Shown in pieces: positions 8,642 to 16,949 of a stretch of 64,000 bases of DNA; the stretch's first letter is position 1, and each line of letters starts with the position of its first letter. This DNA is from Akkermansia sp. (GTDB lineage Bacteria; Verrucomicrobiota; Verrucomicrobiia; Verrucomicrobiales; Akkermansiaceae). The notes under the pieces were generated by a model that was given only the letters and a program-made list of their open reading frames with translations, did not search any database and was not told the DNA's origin. The DNA lies in contig JALFWB010000001.1 in assembly GCA_022787425.1 (NCBI GenBank), forward strand, positions 1 to 64,000, read 5' to 3'. A program made the translations under genes and the position numbers.

Positions 8642-10756
8642 TCAGAATGATTTTTTGACAACAAAGACCGGAGAATACGGCATAGCATCCGCGAAAGCCC
8701 CCCCCCGCGGCGCGGTCGTCACCTCCCCCTCCGACACATACCACAGCGTGGCATCCTCCGGAAGCTCACTGCACAACACAGGAACACCGGTCTCACTGAT
8801 GAAACCGGCATAGGCAGGCCGCACTCGCATCAGACTCTCGAAGTTATGCGCTATCTCCTTGTGATACCAACGCGCCGGAAGTTCGGAAAACCACTGAGCG
8901 CACATCTCCTCCGCCTGACGATACTCCGGTGTATGCTGCAACCAGGAATCACCCTCCGGAGTAACCGGAAGACGCTGCAACAGCTCATCGAAGCTCCGCG
9001 CATCCTCCATCAAACTCGGAGAAAAACGCATTCCCACCATCGGCGGGAAGGGATGCCGACGTATGGTCTCCAACACGCGCCGATAGACAAAAGCCTTGGC
9101 CAGAGCCGGACAAACAGGAGAACGGAAAGCCGCCACCCTCGACAACACGGAAGGAAGGTTGGCCACCCGGAAAAAGTCATCCTTCTCCAGCCCGCAGAAC
9201 TCCACCAATTTTTCCGCATTAATCGTGCGGATTTTCACCAACGAAGCAGGCCGCCAGATGATGTCCTGCGACTCCCCCGCCACAAAATCGGGGTCCATGG
9301 GGTGACGAGAAAAACAGACCGAATCCTCACGGACAACAGGTTTTTCCCCGGATAGCACGGGAGAAACACCATCCATCGACAGCTCATAAAAGGGGCGGCG
9401 AAGCGTCTGCGCCGTCAGCGGCTCCTCCATCAGCTGCACCTGCTCCGATGAAGCCGGCACCCCCTCCGGGAAGGAGGGACCACACTTCACCAATGTTCGC
9501 CGCACCTTACCCAACATTTCCGGCGACAACGCGCGACCGTGAGCCTGCATCAATCGGCGCAGGTCCTCCTCTCGAGGGAGGAAATCCCCCACCTTTTTGA
9601 GGCGAAGTGCCGGTGGGTAGGCACGCGGCTTGAACTTCGACAGAAGATCGAGATAATGAGCATAACTTTTGGCGATGGGTAGATGCTCCTGCAACTGACG
9701 CATGGCAGCAAAATCCGCCAGCAAAACCTTAATTGACTTCAACCGTGCCCGCTCATCGCTGAGCATCTCATCCGGAAGGGAGAAGCGCGCGCCATCAGCA
9801 GCAAAGGCCGCCACGCGCTGCTGCAAGGCCGTGGCCTCCGCCCACAGAACCGCCTCATCCTCCGCCGCGTTACCGGTAAACTCCGACGACTGCGGCAGCG
9901 GGGACGTCAGCAAGGCACACAGCGCATTCTTCTCCTCCATATAGCGCGCGAATTCCCCGCGCACCAAAGCCTGCCACCGCGCCGGCATATCCCTGCGGAA
10001 ACAAAGCGGAAGCTGCTCCAAGCGGCGGTCAATGCGCTTCTTCTCTGCCTCCGAAAGCTCGGCGGCGGCACCCTCCCGCGTGGACAGGCGCGACAACAGA
10101 GACTCCAGAGAACGAGCCTCCCCGGAAATCGCATCTAGCTTTTGACGAGCCAGAGAGATCGTACTCCGCAGCGCGGGGAAGAACATCACATTGGCCGATG
10201 TATCCGCCGCCGCCAGCACCGACGGCAGCCGCAACCACTCCCCGGAGGCCATGCAGAGACGCACCTGCTCCTCCGCCCGGCGCGCCTCCATGTGCAAACT
10301 CCCCAACGCCGCGAACCCCGACAGGCAGAGCACCCCTACGGCACACCACAGCGCGACACGCCGCACACGCCGCCCCCGGCGCAAGCGCAGGGCATGACGC
10401 AAGGCCCGATGGTAATCCCGCACGGCAGGGTCATTTCCTGCCACTCTGTCCAGACGCTCCTGTAACTCCTCCTCCTCCAAGGTACTCAGGCAAGTAGCAT
10501 CTGCCCGGAACGCAACCAGCTCCTCTGCCAGCAGCCTCGCGTTCTCCTTCTGCAAACGCGCCCGCCGCTCAGCGGGAGACTCGGTAACCTGCAGCGGCTC
10601 CCCGCGCATCAGCCGCCCCAACTCGGCAACGGCCTCGGCGTCCTCCGGGTTCTCCCTCAAGCGTTCCTCAATCAGGGCACGAACCCGCTCCCAATCCTCC
10701 GCCAGAGCAAAACGCTTCAACGCACGGCGCCAACGCTTTAACGAATCATCCCTCAT
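8642..10756 (-). CDS. Single-pass membrane protein of GTPase-associated operon, unknown function
   Basis: A 704-residue protein of no recognised family. The ATG at 10756 is chosen because it forms an ATGA overlap with the upstream gene's stop. Residues 1-60 are helical and TPR-like (DWERVRALIEERLRENPEDA). A charged coiled stretch precedes one membrane helix at about 134-153 (VALWCAVGVLCLSGFAALGS), flanked on its N-side by a strongly basic RRGRRVRR segment. This suggests a cytoplasmic N-terminus and a long extracytoplasmic C-terminus. The C-terminal 550 residues contain long Leu/Ala-rich helices and then a mixed domain. Its layout parallels the neighbouring 911-residue protein, implying they work as a membrane pair. 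Confidence 0.6.
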   Translation of the reverse strand: MRDDSLKRWRRALKRFALAEDWERVRALIEERLRENPEDAEAVAELGRLMRGEPLQVTESPAERRARLQKENARLLAEELVAFRADATCLSTLEEEELQERLDRVAGNDPAVRDYHRALRHALRLRRGRRVRRVALWCAVGVLCLSGFAALGSLHMEARRAEEQVRLCMASGEWLRLPSVLAAADTSANVMFFPALRSTISLARQKLDAISGEARSLESLLSRLSTREGAAAELSEAEKKRIDRRLEQLPLCFRRDMPARWQALVRGEFARYMEEKNALCALLTSPLPQSSEFTGNAAEDEAVLWAEATALQQRVAAFAADGARFSLPDEMLSDERARLKSIKVLLADFAAMRQLQEHLPIAKSYAHYLDLLSKFKPRAYPPALRLKKVGDFLPREEDLRRLMQAHGRALSPEMLGKVRRTLVKCGPSFPEGVPASSEQVQLMEEPLTAQTLRRPFYELSMDGVSPVLSGEKPVVREDSVCFSRHPMDPDFVAGESQDIIWRPASLVKIRTINAEKLVEFCGLEKDDFFRVANLPSVLSRVAAFRSPVCPALAKAFVYRRVLETIRRHPFPPMVGMRFSPSLMEDARSFDELLQRLPVTPEGDSWLQHTPEYRQAEEMCAQWFSELPARWYHKEIAHNFESLMRVRPAYAGFISETGVPVLCSELPEDATLWYVSEGEVTTAPRGGAFADAMPYSPVFVVKKSF

Positions 10757-13488
10757 TTTTCCTGCAAAGTAAAATGCCACAATACCTCACCCTCTTGATC
10801 AACCTCCAACCCCGTGAGCACGAGCAACAAATGCCGCGGTGCGGGCTGTCGGCGGCTGTCTTCCACCAAACGATTGTAACTTTGCTGAAGTCCCCGCTGC
10901 AGCACTCCGCAGATTTCCCGGCGGATACGCTGACGATTCTCCGGCAGGGCGAGAGCCGCGCAGAGCTTCTCCCGAGCCTCACGTGCTGAGTAGGAATTAC
11001 CGGACGCATCGCGATGATGCAAAGTCAGCTCCGGGTGACGCACCAAAATCTTGCTCATCAGCTCCGCGAAACGAACATTGCGGAACAGCTTGCAGTACTC
11101 CATCGCCGCACCCTTACGCTCGCCGCGCGGGGCCTTCTGCCGTTCCATCCGTTGCAACAAACACCACACCCCGGCCAAACTGTAGCGAGCATCGCCGTGC
11201 GGTTCCTCGCCACAGCAGCAGGAATTAGCCATCCGATTGAACTGCTTGCGCAACGGCTCGGAGAAATCAAACTCCCGGCTGACGGAGCACACATAGCCCC
11301 CCTCCCCGCCCCGGGACGCAGCGGCCTGCGTTCCCCAAGAATAGGGCAAGCGAGGAGCGGCCTCCGGCACGGGAGCCCCCTTGCTCTGCAGGTCAGGCAA
11401 ATATATCACCCCACCCCTCGGCTGCAATCGAAAATCCTGACGATAAGGAACCCATGGGAAAGCGTCATCATGCAACTCCAGACGAGCAGGTCGCGCCCCC
11501 GCAGCCGGGGTTGCCGTCAGATTACCCTCTGCCAAGTTAAATTGATAACGAGCCACAGTCGACGGCAGAGCGGTACTGACCAACTCCACGGGAATACGCA
11601 CGGCATCCGCCACCAACAGACGCAACACCCCGCCTTCCGCAGCCGGAATGGGGAAGGAAGCCAGCGCAGGCCGCCCCTGTGCATCGCGCACACTGCGCAA
11701 ATAGGCTCCCTGCACCGTAAACACCAGCAGCGGCTCCCATGCCTTTTCCCCGGCAGACGCGGACACACGCTCCAGCACATAATCCCCTGCCGTCTCGCTC
11801 CGCACCAGCCGCAAACGGTCGCCCGATGCCGTCACCAAAGCCTTGACCTCGGACGAATGAAGAGCGCGGGCGGAAAAGCGGCGGAGTTCCCCCGGCGGCA
11901 GCTCCACGGGAACGCGGGCAAACAGGCTCAGGAGCTCCGGCGGGAGCGCACGCGTAGCCAGAGCCGTTACCTGCCCCTGAGGCTCCTGCGGTGAGGTTGC
12001 GGGAGCAGGACGGACGGGCTCAGGAGGCGACGGCTCCTGCACCGACGGAGGAGTCAAGGGTACGTCTACGGGCTCCCCGGCCAGCGGAGCCAAGTAGGGA
12101 GCCAACTCCGGCACCTCCAGCAGGCTCTGCCGCAGCATGGGCAGCTCATCCAGCAAGGCGAGCCAACTCTGCATCTCCGCATCTGTCCCCAGAGTATTCA
12201 GCCAATCCTCTACCTCACAGCGAGAGGTGGCAAAGTGCAGATAAAGGCGACAGAGAGCATCCTCATCCAGATTCAAGCGTCGACCGCATCCATCCAAGCG
12301 GCGGATGTTATCCGCATGCCCCCCCCGAGCCACGGTAGCCAGCTTGAGGATTGTGACCACCTCCGACACCGGGGCGACCCTACGCCGATAGGCTTCCGGG
12401 CAGGCTGCCAAACTCTGCTCCAATCGAGCGAGAGCCGCCTCTGCCGGCTCCGGCTCAAAGTGGGAGAACATGAGCGCCCGCAAATCCCCCAAAGCCGTCT
12501 GCACCGGGTCCACCGACTCAGTAGGTTGAATCGCAACCGGGGGGGGAAGCGGCGCGCGCAGGCTACAGTAGATCCACGCCCCGGTCAGCCCCAGAAAAGC
12601 AGATGCGGCCACCCATGCAGCTGCAGGCACACGCCGCCGTGCGGGACGGCAGAACACGTCCTCTTCCGCGCTTTCCTCGTAGCGATAATGACCATGTGGC
12701 CTAGCGGCACCCGCCTCCGGCTCGGCGGACATTCCCCGGGAGACTTCCAGCACACGGCCACCTGTGCGAGACACAGCTCGCTCCACCGCCGAACCGACGG
12801 CAGCCACCATGCGAGATGTCACACGGAAAGAATCCGAGCAGCAGCCGTAAGTCGTAAAAGTTCTGCCCCATCCCCGCTGCGGGGCCAAGGCATCGGCCTC
12901 GTGCAGCAGGGCCAAGGCCGTTTCCGACCGAGTCTCCGGCGGCAACGTCAGCAGGCACTCGGCATCATAGGGAGGAGCAGCGAGGAGCTTGGCACAGTCC
13001 GCCCGCCCCGCACAGGCCACCCACGTGGGCTGCCCCTCTGAGGGGGGGAAGGATGCAGGAGTGAGCCCCGGCTCGGTCTCCAGATACTGCGGACGCCCCT
13101 CCCAGCGCTCCAACCAATACCCGATCGCACAGAGAGCCAAGGCCAAACCGGCCGGAGTGGGGTGCAGCGGGTTCGTGGCCATGGCGGCCGCTTCCTCATC
13201 CGTCAGCACAAAATGGTGCGACAGGTAGCACCCCCTCCCCGTGTAGTCTGCCCCGGCTCGGCGAGTACAGGTGAACACATGAAAGCGGCGCGCACCCATA
13301 GCTACCAAGCGATAGGAGTACTGCGGCCCGATGATGCCGACATTGACCGGCTCCTTCAGCTCGCTGAGAGACACCAAGCGATCACACAGCAGCTTGGGCA
13401 TGGCCACGCTGCAAGCCACCACACCGTAGCCGGAAGTACCCGGCTCCAGCAATTCGGCAGCACTGGTGTAGACGAGCTGAAACGACAT
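10753..13488 (-). CDS. Membrane protein with GAP1-like (GTPase-associated) N-terminal domain
   Basis: A 911-residue protein. The N-terminal 1-230 resembles the GTPase-associated protein 1 (GAP1-N2) family described in comparative genomics of GTPase-centred conflict systems: a start of LVYTSA, a Gly-rich VVACS segment, and DYTGRGCYLSHHFVLTDEE near 81-99. A single membrane helix follows at about 288-308 (WVAASAFLGLTGAWIY). The remaining ~600 residues contain a Pro-rich linker near 500 and a C-terminal helical domain. It lies between a GTPase gene (six-base gap) and another single-pass membrane protein (ATGA overlap). The GAP1 assignment is from remembered pattern only, so it is moderate; partnership with the GTPase follows from gene order. 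Confidence 0.6.
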   Translation of the reverse strand: MSFQLVYTSAAELLEPGTSGYGVVACSVAMPKLLCDRLVSLSELKEPVNVGIIGPQYSYRLVAMGARRFHVFTCTRRAGADYTGRGCYLSHHFVLTDEEAAAMATNPLHPTPAGLALALCAIGYWLERWEGRPQYLETEPGLTPASFPPSEGQPTWVACAGRADCAKLLAAPPYDAECLLTLPPETRSETALALLHEADALAPQRGWGRTFTTYGCCSDSFRVTSRMVAAVGSAVERAVSRTGGRVLEVSRGMSAEPEAGAARPHGHYRYEESAEEDVFCRPARRRVPAAAWVAASAFLGLTGAWIYCSLRAPLPPPVAIQPTESVDPVQTALGDLRALMFSHFEPEPAEAALARLEQSLAACPEAYRRRVAPVSEVVTILKLATVARGGHADNIRRLDGCGRRLNLDEDALCRLYLHFATSRCEVEDWLNTLGTDAEMQSWLALLDELPMLRQSLLEVPELAPYLAPLAGEPVDVPLTPPSVQEPSPPEPVRPAPATSPQEPQGQVTALATRALPPELLSLFARVPVELPPGELRRFSARALHSSEVKALVTASGDRLRLVRSETAGDYVLERVSASAGEKAWEPLLVFTVQGAYLRSVRDAQGRPALASFPIPAAEGGVLRLLVADAVRIPVELVSTALPSTVARYQFNLAEGNLTATPAAGARPARLELHDDAFPWVPYRQDFRLQPRGGVIYLPDLQSKGAPVPEAAPRLPYSWGTQAAASRGGEGGYVCSVSREFDFSEPLRKQFNRMANSCCCGEEPHGDARYSLAGVWCLLQRMERQKAPRGERKGAAMEYCKLFRNVRFAELMSKILVRHPELTLHHRDASGNSYSAREAREKLCAALALPENRQRIRREICGVLQRGLQQSYNRLVEDSRRQPAPRHLLLVLTGLEVDQEGEVLWHFTLQEK

Positions 13489-13494
13489 AACAGA

Positions 13495-15234
13495 CTATGA
13501 CTGGGCGCAGGGTAAGAGAGACGGCTCTGCGCAACTGAGCACCCAGAGCAGAGGATCCGTGACGTGGAACGGCTGCACCTGCCCGGAGGCGGGCCCGATG
13601 AGCGTGGCCCCCGTATCCGCATCCCGGAACTCCACGGGCGACTCTCCCAGAGCGGACACGGCGAAGTAGCGCACGTTGTTCGAGATAGCCTCGGCATTGG
13701 TGCAGATATTCGGGGCCACATTGAAGACGAGACGTCGAATACGAGCGGAATTGATGTTCACATGCTCCGGCACAAACATACCGTTATAGACCGGCGGAAG
13801 CAGGGGCTCCGGACCCAAGAGGCTGCTCCAGGTATCGCACTTGCCCACCAGCACGGCTATCGGCACATCCAGTTTGGCGTCCGGGCCCAGGTTCAGACGC
13901 TTTCGCAGGCGCATCTCGGCCTCTGCCAACATGGTGGCCTGCCGGCCGGGCATATGCAGGCAGTGGCGCAGCTGCGGGTCCGGATTATCTTTCAACACCG
14001 AGCGGAAGCCGGGGTTCACGGTCGGATCAAAGAGGAAGAGAATGCCCGAGGAAACGGTAATGTGACCGGCGGCTGTGTTCTGTGCGGCATCACGTCCCGG
14101 TTCGTAGTTTTCGCCGGCGTTATCATACAGAACAATCGAGTAACTGCGGCTTCCTTTATTGATATTGTAGATGAACGGACGCGGCATGTGGACAAAATGC
14201 GTACCCACCCACACGCTCCGGTAAAGGCTGCCCTGCAGCTTGGTCTTGCCGATGTAGGCCTCTTGCGGCGTGGTGGCAGAGAAGAGGCGCATGCGCATAT
14301 CGTTAAGCGGGGCGTTTTCGGATGGATCCGCATCCCGGAACGGCATACCGAAATCCCGGGGTAGCTCCACCTCCATACGCCCGACCAGCGAGGCCATGTA
14401 ATAAGATTTACCGGCTGCCGGCACGCCCACCAGGGAGATGATGTGCTGCTTGGTCTGCCGGAAGAAAGGCGGCAGCTTCATGTGGCAGCAGGGGCAGGCT
14501 CGGTCCGTGCAGACGCCGCCGTGCTCATCTAAGGGAAGTCCTCGCTCATCGAAACGCTCCGGAACAAAACGCTGCATGGCATCGAAGCCCAGAATGTCAT
14601 CCCCGGCCAAATCCGGGGAAACGGCTATGGCCAGAGCTTCCTCCGGAGCGAAGGTGCGCCAACAACAGGGGCAACGATACTCCCCCGCAGCTGCCTCATC
14701 CGCTAAAAATTCTTCAGGCTCTTGGGGGAAGAGTCGGCGGTGATTGGCCGCGCACAACACGTCCTCCACATAAAACGCGCGGTCACCCATCCCCTCAAAG
14801 GTCGCCAGCGAGCCCGCCGGCAGTCCATCGGCCAGATCCGGCAGCTCCTGCAGGTGTATCGGGCCCACCCACTGCCCCGTCTCAGGGTTGTAGATGTACC
14901 AGCGGTGCGGGTCCAGCACGGAGAAGTCCGGTCGCGAGGCGGCATCGCCGTACCAAGCCAAAAAGCAGCCGCCGCCCAGCACAAAGAGGTACATGACACC
15001 CGGGCGTATCAGGAAATCCGTCTTCAGGTGCTCTCCGTTCACGGAGTAGAGCTCTACCCGACCGTGGGGAAAAAAGCGGCACGTTTCCCCACGCTGGGCA
15101 AAGGATCCTGCCTCGTCCATATCCATCAGCACGCGGAAAGTGCTACTGCGCCCGGCACCGATGGTCATGAAGGTACCGTCGGAGACGCGCAACTTCCCCG
15201 CAAGGCAGTCATATATGTACAGCTGATTATTCAT
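13495..15234 (-). CDS. Multidomain GTPase with FHA-like, GYF_2-like and zinc-ribbon modules
   Basis: A 579-residue protein; the ATG at 15234 follows a purine-rich GGAAGGAG. Order of parts: residues 1-105, a beta-rich FHA-like module (LRVSDGTFMTIGAGRSSTFRV); 110-160, a GYF_2-like module (RWYIYNPETGQWVGPIHLQE); 186-255, a Cys-rich zinc ribbon (CPCC ... CPCCHMK); 265-560, a P-loop GTPase with G1 GVPAAGKS (270-277), G3 LYDNAGE (Asp371, Gly374) and a G4-like VGKCD (463-467) replacing NKxD. Such GTPases occur beside GAP1-type proteins in bacterial multigene systems suspected to be regulatory or defensive. It is the first gene of the minus-strand operon. Confidence 0.75.
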   Translation of the reverse strand: MNNQLYIYDCLAGKLRVSDGTFMTIGAGRSSTFRVLMDMDEAGSFAQRGETCRFFPHGRVELYSVNGEHLKTDFLIRPGVMYLFVLGGGCFLAWYGDAASRPDFSVLDPHRWYIYNPETGQWVGPIHLQELPDLADGLPAGSLATFEGMGDRAFYVEDVLCAANHRRLFPQEPEEFLADEAAAGEYRCPCCWRTFAPEEALAIAVSPDLAGDDILGFDAMQRFVPERFDERGLPLDEHGGVCTDRACPCCHMKLPPFFRQTKQHIISLVGVPAAGKSYYMASLVGRMEVELPRDFGMPFRDADPSENAPLNDMRMRLFSATTPQEAYIGKTKLQGSLYRSVWVGTHFVHMPRPFIYNINKGSRSYSIVLYDNAGENYEPGRDAAQNTAAGHITVSSGILFLFDPTVNPGFRSVLKDNPDPQLRHCLHMPGRQATMLAEAEMRLRKRLNLGPDAKLDVPIAVLVGKCDTWSSLLGPEPLLPPVYNGMFVPEHVNINSARIRRLVFNVAPNICTNAEAISNNVRYFAVSALGESPVEFRDADTGATLIGPASGQVQPFHVTDPLLWVLSCAEPSLLPCAQS

Positions 15235-15257
15235 ACCGATGCTCGGGCTCCTTCCTT

Positions 15258-15287
15258 TGTATAGCACAAGGGGGTGGCAGGAGTCAA
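15258..15287 (-). promoter_or_regulatory. Promoter of the GTPase operon
   Basis: On the minus strand TTGACT (15287-15282), 18 bp and TATACA (15263-15258) precede the GTPase ATG by 23 bases. The short leader contains GGAAGGAG, one of the few purine-rich ribosome-binding-like sequences in this window. Confidence 0.6.
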
Positions 15288-15333
15288 GCAAGAAATGGCG
15301 GCGGTGGGGCTGCGGGCAGGGGTTGCGTCATAC

Positions 15334-15365
15334 AAAATGCGTTTTTTCGACCGGGTGCGCATTTT
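15334..15365. other. Hairpin between divergent genes
   Basis: An 8-bp stem (15334-15341 with 15358-15365) runs into a T-tract on each strand, like a bidirectional terminator. It lies between divergently transcribed genes, where no transcript needs ending, so its role is unclear. Confidence 0.35.
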
Positions 15366-15391
15366 TCGCTTTTATTATGGGCAGGAAGGGG

Positions 15392-15397
15392 TATAAT
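15392..15397 (+). promoter_or_regulatory. -10 box for ilvE
   Basis: A perfect TATAAT lies 23 bases before the ilvE ATG. The -35 position (about 15369-15374) shows only a weak match. Confidence 0.45.
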
Positions 15398-15420
15398 GGG
15401 GCTGTTAAGGAACTAAAATC

Positions 15421-16272
15421 ATGAAAATCTGGCTTGATGGAAAGTTGGTTGACGAAGCGGAGGCGCAGGTTTCTGTCTTCGATCACGGTGTTTTGTACGG
15501 CGACGGATGTTTCGAGGGTATTCGGTTTTATTCCGGCAAGGTGTTCCGTTTGGAGGAGCACATCAAGCGCCTGTTCGACTCCATGCGCTACCTGATGCTC
15601 TCGCTGCCGTGGAGCTTTGAGGAGGTGTGCCGCGCGACGGAGGAGACCGTGGCGGCCAGCGGTCAGCAGGATGGCTACATCCGCTTGGTGGTTACCCGCG
15701 GCAAGGGCGACTTGGGGCTGAACCCGCGCAACTGCCCGCAGTCTTCCATGTTCATCATCGTGCAGAACATCGCCCTGTACCCCAAGGAGATGTACGAGAA
15801 TGGGCTCAGCATTATCACGTCCTCCTACCGCCGCCCGAATCCGGATGTGCTCTGCATGCAGGTGAAGAGCCTGAATTACCTGAACGGCATTTCCGCCAAG
15901 ATCGAGGCCGTGCAGCAAGGCGCGGGTGAGGCTTTGCTGCTCAATCAGCAGGGCAATGTGGCGGAGTGCACGGGTGACAACATCTTCATCGTTCGCAACG
16001 GCGAGGTCATCACGCCTCCGCTGACGGACGGCGCGCTGGGCGGCATTACCCGCCACGCCGTGATGGATCTGTGCGCCGAGCTGGGTATCCCCTGCCGTGT
16101 GGCCAGCATCAACCGCTTCGATGTGCTCTCTGCCGATGAGTGCTTCCTGACGGGCACGGCGGCTGAGGTCATCGCGGTGTCCTCGCTGGACGGTCGCACG
16201 ATCGGCACCGGTCACGCAGGCCCCATCACCAAGCAGCTGCTGGCGGGCTACCAGGCCATGGTGCGCCGCTGA
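15421..16272 (+). CDS. ilvE: Class IV branched-chain amino acid aminotransferase
   Basis: A 283-residue fold-type IV PLP enzyme that transfers the amino group between 2-oxoglutarate/glutamate and Leu, Ile or Val. N-terminal VSVFDHGVLYGDGCFEGIR and a VFRLEEHIKRLFDS segment are diagnostic of the IlvE branch. The Schiff-base Lys lies in MQVKSLNYLNG (about residue 143-153). Phosphate-binding and C-terminal elements follow (ECTGDNIFIV, FLTGTAAEV). D-amino acid and aminodeoxychorismate lyase relatives share the fold, but the EGIR motif favours IlvE. ilvD is in the same window but not in this operon. Confidence 0.88.
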   Translation: MKIWLDGKLVDEAEAQVSVFDHGVLYGDGCFEGIRFYSGKVFRLEEHIKRLFDSMRYLMLSLPWSFEEVCRATEETVAASGQQDGYIRLVVTRGKGDLGLNPRNCPQSSMFIIVQNIALYPKEMYENGLSIITSSYRRPNPDVLCMQVKSLNYLNGISAKIEAVQQGAGEALLLNQQGNVAECTGDNIFIVRNGEVITPPLTDGALGGITRHAVMDLCAELGIPCRVASINRFDVLSADECFLTGTAAEVIAVSSLDGRTIGTGHAGPITKQLLAGYQAMVRR

Positions 16273-16291
16273 GGCATCCTCTCTTCTCATT

Positions 16292-16321
16292 GCCCGCAGG
16301 CGGCTCAGGCTGTCTGCGGGC
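16292..16321 (+). terminator. Hairpin, possible weak terminator after ilvE
   Basis: An 8-bp GC stem (16292-16299 with 16314-16321) follows the ilvE stop, but the trailing sequence ttctat is a poor T-run. It may attenuate rather than end transcription into the Nudix gene. Confidence 0.45.
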
Positions 16322-16337
16322 TTCTATCGTTCCACCG

Positions 16338-16847
16338 ATGAAGGAGACGCTGTATCAGGGCAAATTCCTGAACATGGTCAAGGAGGGCCGCTGGGAGTTC
16401 TGCGAACGGGTGAATAATACCACCGCCGTGATGATATTTGCCGCCACGGAAGATAACCGCGTGCTGCTGGTGGAGGAGATGCGCCCGCCCATCGGCATGC
16501 GATGCATCTGCTTCCCGGCAGGGCTGTGCGGGGACGTTGCGCCCGAAAGCAGCGGCTCCGCAGCCATGCGCGAGCTCCTGGAGGAGACGGGCTACACGGC
16601 AGCGGACATGCAGTTTCTCTTCACCGGCCCCTCCTCCCCGGGCCTGACCAGCGAGACTCTTCACTTCTTCCTCGCCCGCGGCCTGCAAAAACGCACCGCA
16701 GGCGGCGGTGTCGACGGCGAGAACATCACCGTCCACGAGGTTCCCCTGGCCGACATCGACTCCTGGCTGCAATCCCGCATGGCCGCAGGCATCGCCGTTG
16801 ACCCGCGCGTGTATACCGGCCTCTACTTCCTGCAACGAGGCGCATAA
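16338..16847 (+). CDS. Nudix hydrolase, ADP-ribose pyrophosphatase-like
   Basis: A 169-residue Nudix protein. The ATG at 16338 is chosen because the upstream in-frame codons lie inside the hairpin region and encode no conserved sequence. The catalytic Nudix helix is present at AAMRELLEETGY, with the expected Arg and Glu residues. PAG, which normally starts the box, is separated from the first conserved Glu by two residues more than the GX5E consensus. The N-terminal LYQGKFLNMV and VEEMRPPIG segments resemble NudF-type ADP-sugar pyrophosphatases. Substrate specificity is not certain. The downstream lysS has its own -10 box. Confidence 0.8.
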   Translation: MKETLYQGKFLNMVKEGRWEFCERVNNTTAVMIFAATEDNRVLLVEEMRPPIGMRCICFPAGLCGDVAPESSGSAAMRELLEETGYTAADMQFLFTGPSSPGLTSETLHFFLARGLQKRTAGGGVDGENITVHEVPLADIDSWLQSRMAAGIAVDPRVYTGLYFLQRGA

Positions 16848-16934
16848 GCGGCTGCCCCGACCGAGTCGGGCTCACGCTGTCGCCTTTTAGTCCCTTTTCT
16901 TGAAATTTAGGCTGGATTTTCTGCAGAAAGCGCG

Positions 16935-16940
16935 TATAAT
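16935..16940 (+). promoter_or_regulatory. -10 box for lysS
   Basis: TATAAT ends nine bases before the lysS ATG, giving a leader of at most a few bases. The -35 region (about 16912-16917, CTGGAT) is weak. Confidence 0.5.
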
Positions 16941-16949
16941 AGCCGCGCT

